DNA of 64,000 nt from Timema cristinae (taxonomy: Eukaryota > Arthropoda > Insecta > Phasmatodea > Timematidae), in contig JBCFYV010001001.1 in assembly GCA_039000515.1 (NCBI GenBank), positions 4,329,993 through 4,393,992 on the forward strand. The letters are read 5' to 3'. The number at the start of each line of letters is the position of its first letter. Position 1 is the first letter of the stretch. A program made the translations under genes and the position numbers. Below the pieces are notes generated by a model. That model ran no database searches. It was not told the origin of the DNA and saw only the letters and a program-made list of their open reading frames with translations. Below are positions 1-13,200 of the stretch, in pieces.

Positions 1-838
1 TAATTCTGGCTACAACCTTGATAGTTTGCCCCCCCCCCCCTACCCCCGCCCAAGTAAATGTTTGGGTTCGCCATTGACAAAATGGTTCTAGTATAAGGTT
101 AAAGGCGATATTATCATGTTGATATTGTTGTCTTTTTGCAAAATTTTAATATCAATTTTGAGATAACTTTAAGTACTGATGACCCCCTTTCCTACGCTCT
201 ATGACCTAGTCTGTCACAAGTAAGATTGAGGATGATCATCGAGGATAAGTAACATGGTTAGATGGTCAGCTACACCTAACAACACCGCTGAGGAAACTAC
301 AATTCTTATGGAGAAAAGCACTATCTTATCTCTAGGTTGACAGTTGCCAAATATCGTCGCTCGAGAGGTAAAATGCTGGGGGTAAGAAGTAGGTACTGGC
401 AACATCCAAACCAAGGTTGTTAAACGTGTCTTATATCCAAGGGAAGATCAACCGCACTAAAACAAGCGAGAAACAACAACCACGCAGTTTTCTCACAGAT
501 GATATCCAGTATAGTCGGTTTATTGTCACTAGGATGGTAGTTATTACAGAATCTTGTCACAGGTAAGGTTTGAGGTGGAAAGTTTGATGTCTGGGGTCAG
601 ATAACGTATTCCTGAAGTACTCTCCATAGTTTAAAAGATCCCTATGTCCTTGGTTCACCTTTAGTTAGGCGCGGTCATCAGAAGACTGTCAGTGAGTTAG
701 TTTCATGACATCTTGAGCTCTACGTTCCCCTACGGCTGAACAACCAATCACAACAAGAGTCACGTCATACACAAGAAGGGTTAGGTCTTCAACACAGCTA
801 GGTAGCATCATTCAGCACGAAGTGGCCTACTCCATTCA
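1..838. other. no gene recognised
   Basis: Only short ORFs with no recognisable protein similarity are present. A C-rich tract lies at about 30-47. I see no exon of the downstream Ig/olfactomedin gene here, although this may be intron of that gene if its 5' exons lie upstream of the window. Confidence 0.5.
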
Positions 839-946
839 CGGTAGGAATTACTCCTGAAAGGTCTTTTTTTCTACCAATATCCTAATATATAATAGATTTC
901 TGGTAGGGAAAAAGGCCTTTCAGAAAACAATTCCTACGCTGAACAG
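839..946. repeat. short palindromic (hairpin) repeat, MITE-like
   Basis: The left arm begins GGTAGGAATTACTCCTGAAA. The reverse complement of the right arm begins CGTAGGAATTGTTTTCTGAA and continues into the same AAAGG-Ctttt-CTACCA run. The arms are about 40 bp with a few mismatches, and the loop is AT-rich. This shape fits a fold-back MITE. No transposase or clear target duplication was found. Confidence 0.55.
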
Positions 947-983
947 GTGGATCGGTGACCAAAAGGCCACCATTTACTCACAC

Positions 984-1224
984 TACAGTAGCCCCATGGC
1001 TTCTTTGGTGCTGTACTGACAGCTCACAGCTGACTTCTGACAGTCAACATTTAGGTATGTACCTAAATTGTTATCATCAAAAGTGACAGCTGCTAAACAC
1101 ATGTGTTTGCAGATCATATGGTTCGGCGTAGGGAGACATAATTTGGTTTAGTAAAGTTTCAAAGCTTTTAGCTGTCAGCTGTGAGCTGTCAGTCAGCACC
1201 AAAGAAGCCATGGGGCTACTGTAG
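984..1224. mobile_element. MITE with about 55-bp terminal inverted repeats and TA ends
   Basis: The left end reads CTACAGTAGCCCCATGGCTT at 983. The right end is its exact reverse complement, finishing CTACTGTAG at 1224. The arms continue through TCTTTGGTGCTG and the CTGACAGCTCACAGCTGAC region with one small indel. Taking the terminal TA as target duplication gives ends starting CAGTAGCCCC, as in pogo/Tc1-mariner-derived MITEs. The interior of about 130 bp has no ORF. Confidence 0.75.
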
Positions 1225-1789
1225 CTCCTCTAAAGTTGCCGGTTTATAGCGACCACGACCAGTAGATACAATACAAATTGAGAATAGACGACATTAAGTT
1301 AAGGGTAATACAAAATATTCATTTAAGCTCACACATCTCCTTCACCTCATCCAATGGATTGTCCGAGATAACATTGGATCACTGGTCAAATGGACCCAGC
1401 CACCATTTCCGTGTGACATTCCTTCCCAGAAGTCCCTCACTACAAAGGTTACCCGTGTGATAACCAGCCTACACATCCTGAGTATTTACAATGCTCTAAG
1501 ACAATAAGCATGAAACCAGTAGTAAGGAGTGAATTACAAAAGGTCTCAGTTTCTGGTAGCCCAAAAATGGTAAAAACACTGAACAGTAGCTCATTACAAT
1601 ATTGTGTTCTTTTTTGTTGGTACGATTTAAAGCTAGGGACATTAAACGACTTTCCGTTAAGGGCGTGAAGTGGCGATAATAGGAGATGCACCTATTTTCG
1701 ACCAAAGAGAGGATGTAAATAACACTTTCTTCAAGGTATATAACACCTTCCATCCCAGTCTGTATTTGAACTCGTGCTCTTCACACCTA

Positions 1790-3330
1790 CATCATCATCA
1801 TCAACTGTTTCCAGCCTGTGGCCGGGTCACTTGAATAAAATGCCTCATCTTCCTCTATCCTTCCAATAATCTTATTTCTTTAATTTATGTAATTCTTCTT
1901 CTTTAACTTGCAAATATTTTGTTATCTGTTTCTCCCATATTTTCTTGGCTTCCCTTTACGTCTTTTTCCTACACACTTCAGTTCCATCATTTTCTTTGGT
2001 ATCCTCTCTTTTTCCATTCTCATTACATGTCCATACCATCTCAGTCTTACTTCCTCTACTATCTCATGTATTCCTTGTACCCCAACTTTTGCCCGGATAA
2101 CTTAATTCTTAATCTTGTTTCTTCTCGTGATAGCTGACATGCTCCTCACAAACATCATTCCAATGACCTCTACTTCCCTTGTCTCTCTTACATTCTATTT
2201 CCATGTTTCTGCTGCATATGTGACAATTTGTATAGATTATGTCCTATACAACACTTCCTTAGGGCACTTCCCTTCTTCATAGAAGGTCTCTTACACACCT
2301 ATAGGACAACTCTCCCTGCTATCCTCTTTTCATTAAATCCTCTCTACTTCCACCTTTTTCCACAATCATGCTTCCATGATATCTTACATTCTCTACCTTT
2401 CTCAGCTCTACTCCAGCCAACCTTAAAGTTGTATTAGACCTTACCCTCTTCCTTGTCATTACCATCACTTCACACTTTGCCATGCTAAATTTCATTCCAC
2501 ACAACTTCACTTCCTTACTCCATTCTTGTAACTGTTCCTGTAGAACCTCTTCCTTCTCCCCCCATACCATCAATTCATCAGCAAACATCCACAAGTTTTC
2601 CTCTCTTGTTCATGAACATTTCCATTACCATTACAAATAGTAAGTAATGGTGAAAGGGAATTGTCCTGCTTCACTCCATTTTTAATTTGGAACCACTCCA
2701 TCCATCCAATCTGTGTCTTAACACAACTCATGTTTTTCAGTCTCATTCAACTTCTCTTTCCACTTCGGTCTCCTTAATCACTTTACAAACTTTATTTCTA
2801 TCCAAGATATCATATGCCTTCTTCACAACCATAAATACCGTAACTGATTCTTTCCCATATTTGTATCTTATTTTCATCAGCTGCCGTTTTGCAAAGATTA
2901 AGTCTATTATATGCCTCTGTTCCCTAAATCCACGCTGTTCCTCTCTCCACCTTCATTTAATTTTATTTCTTATTTTCTTTTCCAGTAACATCTCATATAT
3001 TTTGTAGAGTGGCACATCAGCGTTATTAGCCTATACTTTATGCACCTCTTCCTGTCTCCTTTCTTGACAACAGGTTTTATAACGAACGTCCTTTTTCCAG
3101 TCTTCCCGGTACCTTGTTCTCCTTCCAAAACACTCTCAGCACCCTGTATAACCATTGTATGCCTACTTGACCTTCAGCTCTTTTCATTTCCACTGTCAGT
3201 TCGTCTTCGCCCGTTACTTTTCCTTGTTTTATCCTCTTTAATTCGTCCTCCACTTCTTTCTATGTGGAACCTCTTTCCTCCTCTTCTGTCATTTCTTGCT
3301 GCTCCTCTATTTCACTTTTATCCCTCACCC
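1790..3330 (-). pseudogene. decayed non-LTR retrotransposon, reverse transcriptase to 3' end
   Basis: Read on the minus strand, fragments of a reverse transcriptase appear in the right order. Near 3155-2970 a segment resembles the 'KKGD..KC.NYR.ITL' motif of RTE/BovB-like elements. Near 2594-2319 comes MWMFADELMVWGEKEEVLQ (the F-A-D-D catalytic box degenerated to FADEL), followed by MKFSMAKCEVMVMTRKR. At the 3' end, near 1860-1790, it reads DRGR.RHFIQ.PGHRLETVDDDD-like sequence and stops in a (GAT)n tail. Stops and frameshifts are frequent. The 62000-62215 copy shows the same tail. The family assignment (RTE-like) is from motif memory only. Confidence 0.75.
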
Positions 3331-3689
3331 GACCGAGATGCATGCATATTTACATTGATCAGGTATGGGTGAGGAAAGTCGAATGTAAGGAAAAGGTACC
3401 ATCATTAGCGTGAGGCACTGGAGAGTAGAAATACATTTAGGAAAAATCCTCCTAAGTTCTCCTGGCTGGTATTCAAACGCCAATCTCCATGTGACCACCA
3501 CACCAGACCAGACGAGGTTTACGCCTTGGTCCGCGTACCCATCGGTGTGTGTGTGTATCGTTGCTTGTTTTCTGAGTCTAGTGTGAAGGTTGAAGGCGGA
3601 GTGATACAAAGATAGCCAGTGGAACTTTACCCCGCGTAGTGTCAGTTATAGCCTGTTCACCATACCTAGAATCTCATACGAAAGTGATT

Positions 3690-3935
3690 TTTTCTTAGCA
3701 CCGCGTCTTACTACCCATTCGGCTTATAGGCTTATCCACTAATTACGCTAGTGGCTAGGGATTAATAAGGTTGACTTTAGAAGAAGTGTACCCAAATTTG
3801 CGTGTAGGAAGAGTGGGAAACCATATAGGAAAATCCACCCTCAATACAACCGACCGGGATGGAACCACGTTCACCCCGTCATCAGCAGTCTATTGTGAGA
3901 GTGACGTCTGAGACCACGTGGTCACTGAAGTGGGT
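3690..3935 (-). mobile_element. tRNA-derived SINE (shared-tail superfamily, type C head)
   Basis: The plus strand starts with the family tail AGCACCGCGTCTTACTACCC. It then carries the middle segment (GTGTACCCAAATTTGCGTG, GGAAAACC/ACC box) and ends in a degenerate tRNA-like head read on the minus strand. The head matches the copies at 11725-11970 and 59030-59265. The insertion lies only about 150 bp upstream of the Ig exon at 4086. A second, weaker relative may lie at about 3430-3500. Confidence 0.7.
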
Positions 3936-4085
3936 CTGGCAGTGTTGCCATGTTCACTTACAAGTATCCGTTACTTGGTTTGTAAGATATAGTACAGCGT
4001 GTGTTATTCTACATGAAGTACCTCAGTACAGTACAGTACAGCATCGGTACAGCCGTGTAGTACGATCCTGTTTTCTTGGTTCCAG

Positions 4086-4267
4086 TCCCGCCGCTGATCC
4101 GCATCCACAACCAACTGGTGGGTGCAGTGAACGGCTCGACGGCGACCCTAGAGTGCGAGGTGGAGGCTTACCCCGAGTCTGTATGCTACTGGGAGAGGTC
4201 TGATGGCCAACTCTTGGAAAGAGGGAACAAGTACAGCATGAGAGACGAGGACAAGAGCAAGTACAAG
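4086..4267 (+). CDS. exon: first part of Ig I-set domain
   Basis: The acceptor is TTTTCTTGGTTCCAG and the donor AAG|GTGACT. The two leading bases complete a split codon, and the reading continues PPLIRIHNQLVGAVNGSTA, then TLECEVEAYPES with the B-strand cysteine and YWERSDGQLLERGNKY with the core tryptophan. The exon ends in phase 0 at the middle of the Ig fold, so the next exon must supply the second cysteine, and it does. Confidence 0.88.
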
Positions 4268-7200
4268 GTGACTGCTCTCTCTCTCTCTCTCTTCTTTCGA
4301 CATACACGGAGCCGTAGCCTACACAGCATTTTTTGTACGCATATGGCAGGGAAGTTGGACGCTTTTTCAATTAAGTGAGATAGAAGTAACCTTGCCTTCT
4401 TACTTTATAATTGGATGATAACAACAGTAGTATCAGTAAAATACTCGAGGTCGGGCCTCGTCACAGGCCTAATAGCCACAATTATTCCCGTTATTTGTAT
4501 TTAGAAACAAGAAATGTTGTTCTCTTCTCTACAGGTACACATACAGCTGAACATCAGCAAGTTTGAGAACGCAGACATTGGACAGTATCACTGTATCGCC
4601 AAGAACGACATGGGCATCACCAAGGGCATCTTCACTCTGTTTGGTGAGATATAGGTCCACCAAATGTTTGGAGAGCGAGGCTATTGAGTACTATAGTAGC
4701 AATGGGGTAGGAACAACACTATAAAAATACAAACAGATTTTATTGCGGTCAACATCGATAACATTTGCGTGTCTATCTTCTAAGATAATAATCCTGGGTT
4801 CAATATCTGGCATGCCCAAAAATGTATCATTGGTAAAATGTTGGGTTTTACTTTCACAGTGATGAATTAACGACCGGGGACTGGATTTTGTGTCTGTTCC
4901 AGATAGTTTATAAGTTGTGTGTCGATATAATTAGTCGGTTCAGAAAGTGCACGTCAAATAACTCAAATAAATAAAATTATAACATTTGAAGGGTGCAGGG
5001 AAAAGTCCAATTTTAACTAAAATTGAGTTGGTGCTGCCATCTGAATCTGCCCATTTGACTTCATCCTACCTCTGCTCTCCTAGCATATGGAGGAATTCAT
5101 TTCTGAGGTGGTGATATCATTAAGGTGAATACCGCTATCCCCATTTTCCCCTAGACTTAGAAAGGATATGTAGTAAAAAGACGAAAACAAAATTGTTAAA
5201 AGGAGAAAAACTGCCCGGATTTAAAGTAATAAGATACCGGGACAATTAAAATTAGGAAAAAAAAATCCCCATCACCCCCAATTATATTAGGATGTCAAGC
5301 CAAAATGTATAAGGAAGTTTAAAATTAAAATAAATAGAAAATCCCCACTGTCCGTCCGTTATACACAGACCACCTTGGGCTTGAAAATAGAAGAAATAAA
5401 CGTTTTAAATTTCCTAAGGGTTTGGACACACATAATATGTAGTGAATTGACTCCTTTAGAGCGTGGAAATGCAGAGCACAAATATTCTTACTTTCGGTCA
5501 ATGGAACAAGTTAGATGGTTAACTAAGTGAAAAAATAATTTAACATTAAGGATATCATTATACCTATAGGTGGACGATTGAATATTGACTCTTTCCAAAC
5601 ACAAAAATACCGGACATGAAGGGAAGAGCAGCAAGGGGTGCTAAAGAGTACACGAGGACGAGGGGAAGAAAGAAGAGGAGGGACGTGGGGGAAACAAGTA
5701 AGGAGGTCTATAGAAACGACTATGATGAAACCTGCAGGAAGATCAGCACATGTTCACCAAGGCAAAGGGAAACCAGGACGCTCAGGTTGCTTATAAGGAC
5801 GTTATGGACAGATCAGGAAAGTGCGGGAATACAGCTAGACATTGTAGCTGCAGGAACCGCACAGCACGAAGAGTGGTAGAATCTTGCTAATGCTGCAACT
5901 ATGAAATTGTGCGATGGAATCGAGTGCGTGTTAATCTTCAATAGTACATTACGGTTACGATAGTTGATCACTTATTCGATGAAAAGGTCACATGTGTCAA
6001 AGTATGACGAGAATGGTACATTCATCCTTGTCAATATGTAATTCCAGTTCATAGAGATATAGAGCATTACTAGATCAGATAGAAATTATTGACGATGTCT
6101 GTAAGAACTCCAATGATATACTTGGTTGATACATACGCTAGGAATACTGTCTCCCTTATGTACGCTCACCTCTCTTCTTTAATGTATGGTGAAAGGGAAC
6201 AAGAAATTAATATCCAGTGAAATATAACTCTAAAAATAAGGAGAGCCTTAAATGATTAGAATTATTGACCATCACGGATTCCAGATATCATACTCTTAAT
6301 AGTATAAATGAAAATTCCCAATAACAACCGTTCACGTATAAGAATTAAGATAAAAAAACACAAACATTAATAGCATAAATGAAAATTCCCAATAACAGTT
6401 CACATAAAAAAAATTAAGACAAAGAAAACACAAACATTAATATCATAAATAAAGATACCAAACAACAATTCATGACAATGGTGACTTAACGAACTGCGAT
6501 CAAACCAACAAATTCAATAATGCCCCCTCTTACCCTTAACATTAAAAGAATACACCACAGAAATGTATTGTAAGTAAGACGTTCCCCTTCCCACCCCGGT
6601 AGCATTACAGGTGCTCTACAAGTAACTATATTATAATAGGAGAGATACTTAAAACATAAACCTTTCGCCACCCTTTTTCACAACATTAATTTTCCAAAAC
6701 CCGCAGGCCGAAAGATGAGGTTAAAGAGAATAGAACAATTAAACTCACCGAGTCATCTTACCACCAAATAAAATGATTATATGAAACCCTTACTCTCTGT
6801 CACTAGGTTAGTGATCACACCGAGTATGAAAATCTGCATACCCTCCACAAAATGGAAGATTAGAAGAGGAGTCCATGACCAACTCACAAACTCCAAGAAA
6901 CCTCTTTTACGCGCCCATCCGAAAAAAAGCTCCACACATTGTATCAAACCGCCAAAAGGTGGCAAAAGTTAATGTTTTTTTAACCTCGTTTTCTCATAAA
7001 ACAAACAATACCTATTCAACCTATAAAAACCAAAGAGAAATTAATTTAGATCACTAATGATGAAAACAAAGATAAATTAATACGTAAATTAATAATGTTA
7101 AAGAAAATAGTCCTAAAGTCATCCACGTCAGTGTCACCATCTGTTCGAACATGCAAAAACACTCAACTTTACACCCCCCCTCCTTTTCCTTCTGCGTAAT

Positions 7201-10200
7201 GGGTGACATCGCACTGCAAATGTTTATGCTGCCCGGTCTCGGTACCAAATCACAACAACTCAGTGTGGGCCACGTAGTCCAGCAGGAAGTTGAAAGTTCG
7301 TTCCGTGTTCGCCGCACAATTAAAACATAAATGCCTTTCTCTATTATATTTAAAAAAATGGTGCACAGCACATAGGTCACCTTTATGGTTTAGTGAAGTG
7401 TTGAAAAGGACCGATAGTAGAAAAGGTGGCTACAGAGTGTATAAGAGAAGGGGAAAACTAGAGGAGGTAATAGTGGTGAGGCAGCTGTAAGTAATGAACC
7501 AGTTAGGGAAACCACCAAAATATGTGGGAAGAGCTGAAGAGAGCTCCAACATAGACGTCGCAATCTACAATCGGGAGGTGGTTATGAATATTAGGAATTG
7601 GAAGGAACTGGACGGGATGACAATTATTGACCATAATCTGATCGAGGGGAGAGAAGATGTGAAGGTTGAAGTGGGTAAAAGACTGAGCTATAACATCAGG
7701 AAGGCCGATTGGGATAGGCTAAGGGGGTTGCTGGTGCTGCCACCTGAAAACAAGAAAGGGGGAAACGTGAATGCCAGCGCGAGGGAGTTTACAAGATATT
7801 TTCAAAGAGCAATGAGGACAGCCATCCCACTATAAAAGGAAACCCTTAGTATCGGAAATAAACCATGGAACGAGTGGTTGAGCAGTCTTAGAAGGAATAC
7901 GAGAGGGGCATGCAAGAGGTATCAGAGATACAATGATCCTGCGGGTATTGACTTACTCCTCAATATTTACAGAGGAAAGCAAGACGAGTATTAATCCATC
8001 CTGATGTAAGTGAAGAGGGACAGCTAGGAGCAATATGTTCAAGAAGCGCTTAAGAACCACGCATGTGGCATACCCTTTAAAATAGCGAAAGAGAAGATAA
8101 GGCCCCCATCTGTGATCTCGACACTGAGGAAGCCGGGTGGAGGAGACAAGACTTTGTGCTGGGAAGAGTCTGCTTGGTTACTGCTGGATACCTTTCTTCT
8201 GGATGATATGCGGACCCGGGTGATAATGACGAGGACCAGGTAATGCTATACAGGCATAGTAAAGGCATACGATAATAGTGAGGTGACTGATCAGTGACCC
8301 AGGTTTAAATTACTAAGGTAATAGCTGAAATGAAAAATAAGAACGCTCCTGGACCTGATGGAATCAAGTTGAGGTCTTCAGAAAATCAGTGAGCAGATAG
8401 CGCCCTTCCTAGCGCGGTTGATGAAGAGTGAATGGCCCAAGGTCATGTGCCGAACACATGGAAGCAGAATGAGGTTGCGATTCTTAGTAAAGGACGAGGA
8501 TAAGAATCCTCAGCTCCCTAAGTCGTAAATACGATTTGTCTCTTGAATGTATATGAGAAACTACAAGAAAATATCTTGTGTAGTAGACTGCAAAAGCATC
8601 GAGAAGCTGTGGGTATGCATTAGCAGCAGTGCGGCTCTAGGGGTGGTAGATCCATGCAAGATGCTATTGTGAAGCTATAAATTTGTAGATAGGGCTAGTG
8701 GAAAGTACGTAGTAGGGATATTCTTGGACATATGATAGCTTTTGACAACTTATGGTGGCTTGCGTTTTTCAAGTGCCTAAGGTAAATTAACTGTTTGAGG
8801 AATCTCTACAGGAGTCTTATGGACTACTGTAGGGATAGATATGATAACCTAAGATGTCCAGGAATATCAATATGCAAAAAGCTTACGAAAGGTTGTCCCC
8901 AGGGCTGGTCTGTGGGCCTTTTTTTTAGGATATAGGACTCGAACCTAGCTTAATGAAATTGAGGCGCTCTCTGATACGGCGGTAGGGGTTGCCTTTGTGT
9001 ATGATTTACTTATAGTGGTTGAAACTAAAAGAACTAGAGGCCAAGATAAATACAGTACTCATTGGTTTGGACTCTTGGGGCAGGAAAGTTAAGCTAAGTT
9101 TAGCACCCGTTTAGGGGCAACTCAAGAGAAACCCGATGGGAAAGATTAATAAAAGAATATTAAACGTAGTATATGCACCAGATATCTTGGCATTATGTTA
9201 GACGAGAAGCGTGACTTTATGTCACACGGGAGAACATAAGCGGAAGAGCTTTGAGGGTCATAAGTATAGGACATCGAGTTTCGGTTGTCTATGTTGCTGA
9301 TAAGATTATACCATCAGCGTTACTAGTCTCCATAGTGGGTTACGGGGCCAGCGCATGGGCTCAACAGCTGAGAACGTAAAGAGTTAAAGGAAGATCAGGA
9401 GCCTTCAGAGGATTGTACTTCTGAGGCTCTCTGGTGCTTACAGACTGTAGCAACGATGTGCTGTGCGTAGCCCTTGGTATCTGTCCACTCATATAGAAGT
9501 CAGGAAGAGAGTGGCAATATAGTAGATGAGGAAAGGATATCTGGGGAAGGTGGAGGAGCTAACCCGAGAGGGTGTGATGAATGGATTGCAAGGATTTTTT
9601 TTTATATATGAGTGGCAGACGGATTGGGAAAACAGCTTAACTGGTAGGAGGACTCATCAGTTTTTCCCAAGTGTTATAGAATGGCTTAAAAGGGAGTTAT
9701 GCAGCGCTCTCCAGGATTGGTTCATTACTTTATCGGCCGTGGACCATACAGTGCTACTCTCTTTGAAAGACAACTAATGGACACGGGACTATGTGATTGC
9801 GGAAGGAAGGCGACGCTGGAGCACGTGGTGCTAGAGTTAATATTTTCATCTGCGGACAGGGAGATGATGCAAGTCCTGTTGCAAGCGGGTTCTATTTACA
9901 ACATATTGCGTGACGTGTATCGGTGGAGTCTCTTAGACGCAGTTTGGATGACGTTTCGAAAAGGGAGAGGAACAGATATGTATTAGACATTAAAAATAGG
10001 AGATGGAACAGACGGGACAACGAGGCAAAAGACAGACAAATGAACAGGACTGATGACGAGAGTGACGCTATTGAAGAAGGGACTTGACATCGGACGTAGA
10101 TAAAGATCCAAAACTGGTACAAAGACAATAGACTTACAAGGCTAATCCGTTGCTGGCTGGCAGGGTAGAGCAGGAATTTGGTTATCCGGAGCCCAGCTGA

Positions 10201-13200
10201 GGGAAGGCACCCTTGGATTACAGTAGCGTGAGCTGCTGAAGAACCGGGGAGCGCCGGAATACCAGCTTGGAAGTCTATTATTGGATTGTCGTCTAAGACA
10301 AAGAACTAACCCCTCATTCACATAGTCCGGCCCACTTGGAAAAAAGTGTTGTTGCTGGGCTAGATCTGTGGGCATCTGGCCGTCAACCGGTCGCTCAGAC
10401 GGTACTTTCAGTTCAGAAGATGCGACTAGATAATATCAATGACCCTGCAACCATCAATAGTAAAATAATTGTAAATACGCTAAGCTAATTTTTAGTCTTT
10501 CCTTTCTTTTAATTATATTTAGGCTAAGTTACGAGTAGTTTTAGGTCCATACAGGTGTTGGTTTAGGCTGGAAGTAGGTGGAGCAAATTTTCCGATAGCG
10601 CACCTCCTCAGATGGTGGATAGGGGGATGCTCGACACCACTGGACTATTAGATCCAGAGGTTGGTGGGACAGCCAGTGGTGGAGAGTACCAGATACCAGT
10701 GCGGACCAGCTAGTAGGACAACAAATGTATAGTAAGTAGGCTTATAAGGACAGTTAGATTAGGTGCGAATTACATAATTTAATTATTGTTTAAAAATTGG
10801 ATATTGGATAATAGTTGATGTAGAAAAAAATATGTAAGCATATTTAGGTCCCAAACTACCCTCTAGATGTCAGGATATATACAAATTAAATAAATATACC
10901 CAGATTATAAGATGATACGTGAGAATTATGATGCTAGAAATAAGAGACTTAAGGTTTTTAAAGTGGGTTCCGAACCACGGCGAGGCCTTGGATTCCACAC
11001 ATTCACAAAGCGTGAAAGCGCACACTTTGTCAGAGGTGAAGGAAGAGTTTGGTAATCAGGTTAATCTGTGCCGACACCAGGATTTGAACCCTGGACTTCA
11101 ACACAGAAGTCTGACACCTTACCCCTAGACCGCCAAGTACCCTTTTGTTTTACTCTATTATTATTGCTATTTTATAGATATTGATAATATTTATCTAGTG
11201 CTGTGTACCGATACCCGTGTGTATAGTTACCAGAAGTCCTCAGACCAAAACATTGTTGTTGTTTGTATGCACGTTGAGAATGATAGGGGAGGAGGGGGGG
11301 GGGAGGAATGTCTTTATAAACTTTGTCTCCGCTACATAAACTCAACAGCGCCCTGGGGGACCCCTTGGTTGTATACTTTTATGACCCACCAGGGCTCCAT
11401 TCCAGAGCCCCAGTTGGAATAAAACGAGTGATTCCTCGAGTGCCAGAGGCGGAATATTCCTATTATGGTTGTATGGAGACCTAAATATTCCAATATTTAC
11501 ATTAGTTTTAAACGAAGACCAACTTGAGTGATCAAACAATTTCAGGCGTCACTCTCGCATTAGACTGGATGACGGAGCGATTGGAGTTCGAATCCCAGTC
11601 CCGTGTACTGAAGTTATTTTTAATAAATTGTTTCCCAACCTTCTTTCGTGCAAATGCGGGTACTTTCCTATAAAATCCTGCCTATTCCCTTGCTCCACTG
11701 CAGTAATTAATGTATGACCCGTTTCGGTGGCCGCATAGTCTAAGGCGATGCTATCGCAGTGGACTAGACTTTTAATTATGGAGAACGGGATTGCAATCTC
11801 GGTTGAGTGTACTGAGTGTGGTCTTTCCAAAATGGTTTTCCACTCTCCCTCAACACACATGCTAGTGCACTTCTTCTAAATATAAACCTCCTCATCCCTT
11901 ACTCATTAACGTAACTAATACTTAAGCGTATAATCCGAACAGGTAGTGAGACGCGGTGCTAACAATAATATAATGTATATGTATCGTATACACAACTGAA
12001 TAAATACATTTAACGCTCCTCACACACAGGCAAACTATCAGGGGGGGATCCAGGATCTTCGTGAGGAGGGGGGGGGCAGTCTCACGGGATTGGGTCAGGG
12101 AAGGATCCCCTCAAGAAATTTTGACATAAAAATACTTCAAAATTTTAGATTAAATCTTAAAGTAATTTTTCGGTGTGACGCTTGAATTTAGAATAATCCT
12201 CAAATGACGGATATAGCTCGAAATTTGCGATTAGTATTGGAATTTATTATAAACAAATAACATCAAAAAATAGTGATTATTAAGAGGGAAATAGATTTAA
12301 ACACTATAACAACTATTACATAAATAGTCTTTTTTTTTAACTATTTAACCAATTAGACAAAATAGATGTAACTATTCAGATTTCGAACAATCGAACTCCA
12401 CTCATAGTATAGCTAGTTTTATTTCTCACTCAAACTCGGATGTGTGTGGTATTATTCAAAGACTTTGTTTAAAGCACGTTAGTTGACAAGAAATAATTTT
12501 AAAGAGCTTTAGTTATTTAAATAATAATAATAATAATAATTAGGTCATCCCAACCACTGGGGCAATTTTTTTAAACCATTATATACACATAGAAGCTTTT
12601 TAGGGAGGTTTTTTGTTGGTGTTTTTTAACTTGATCATTTATATTTTTACTATTATAAACGGGATTATCTAACAAAATAATAAATAAATAGGCATAAATT
12701 AAAGTTTGCTTAACTGTCACAAAACTAACCGATTTTGTATAATAGGTAAATGTCTAGCCACTGTGCAACTCCTCAATGGAACCACTTGTTGGAACTGGGA
12801 GATTTAGAACCTGCCGCAATCTTCAGGACTTAGGCCACTTCCTAGACTGCAAGAACATCAATTAGGACTACTAGGGAGGATCAACACAAGTGGATCACCG
12901 CTTCTACTATTTGATAGAAGAAATGACGCGTTCAGTAACAAAGAAATAAAAAAGAATAGTTTACACAAAGCATAAGAGATATATACTTTAACAAATCAGT
13001 TTATTATAGTCAAAACATGGTGGAAATATTACAAGTGGTAAGACGTGATAGTATGCCAAACATGCCATTGTTTACTGATAGGAATTATTTTACTAAACAG
13101 AAACATCTCTTTCCCAAACAGGAGCGTTTGGTGCGAAGCACCTTAACTCGACTTGCAACCAAGACAATTATAGTTGGGTCTTAGAAAGAGCTGTAACTTG

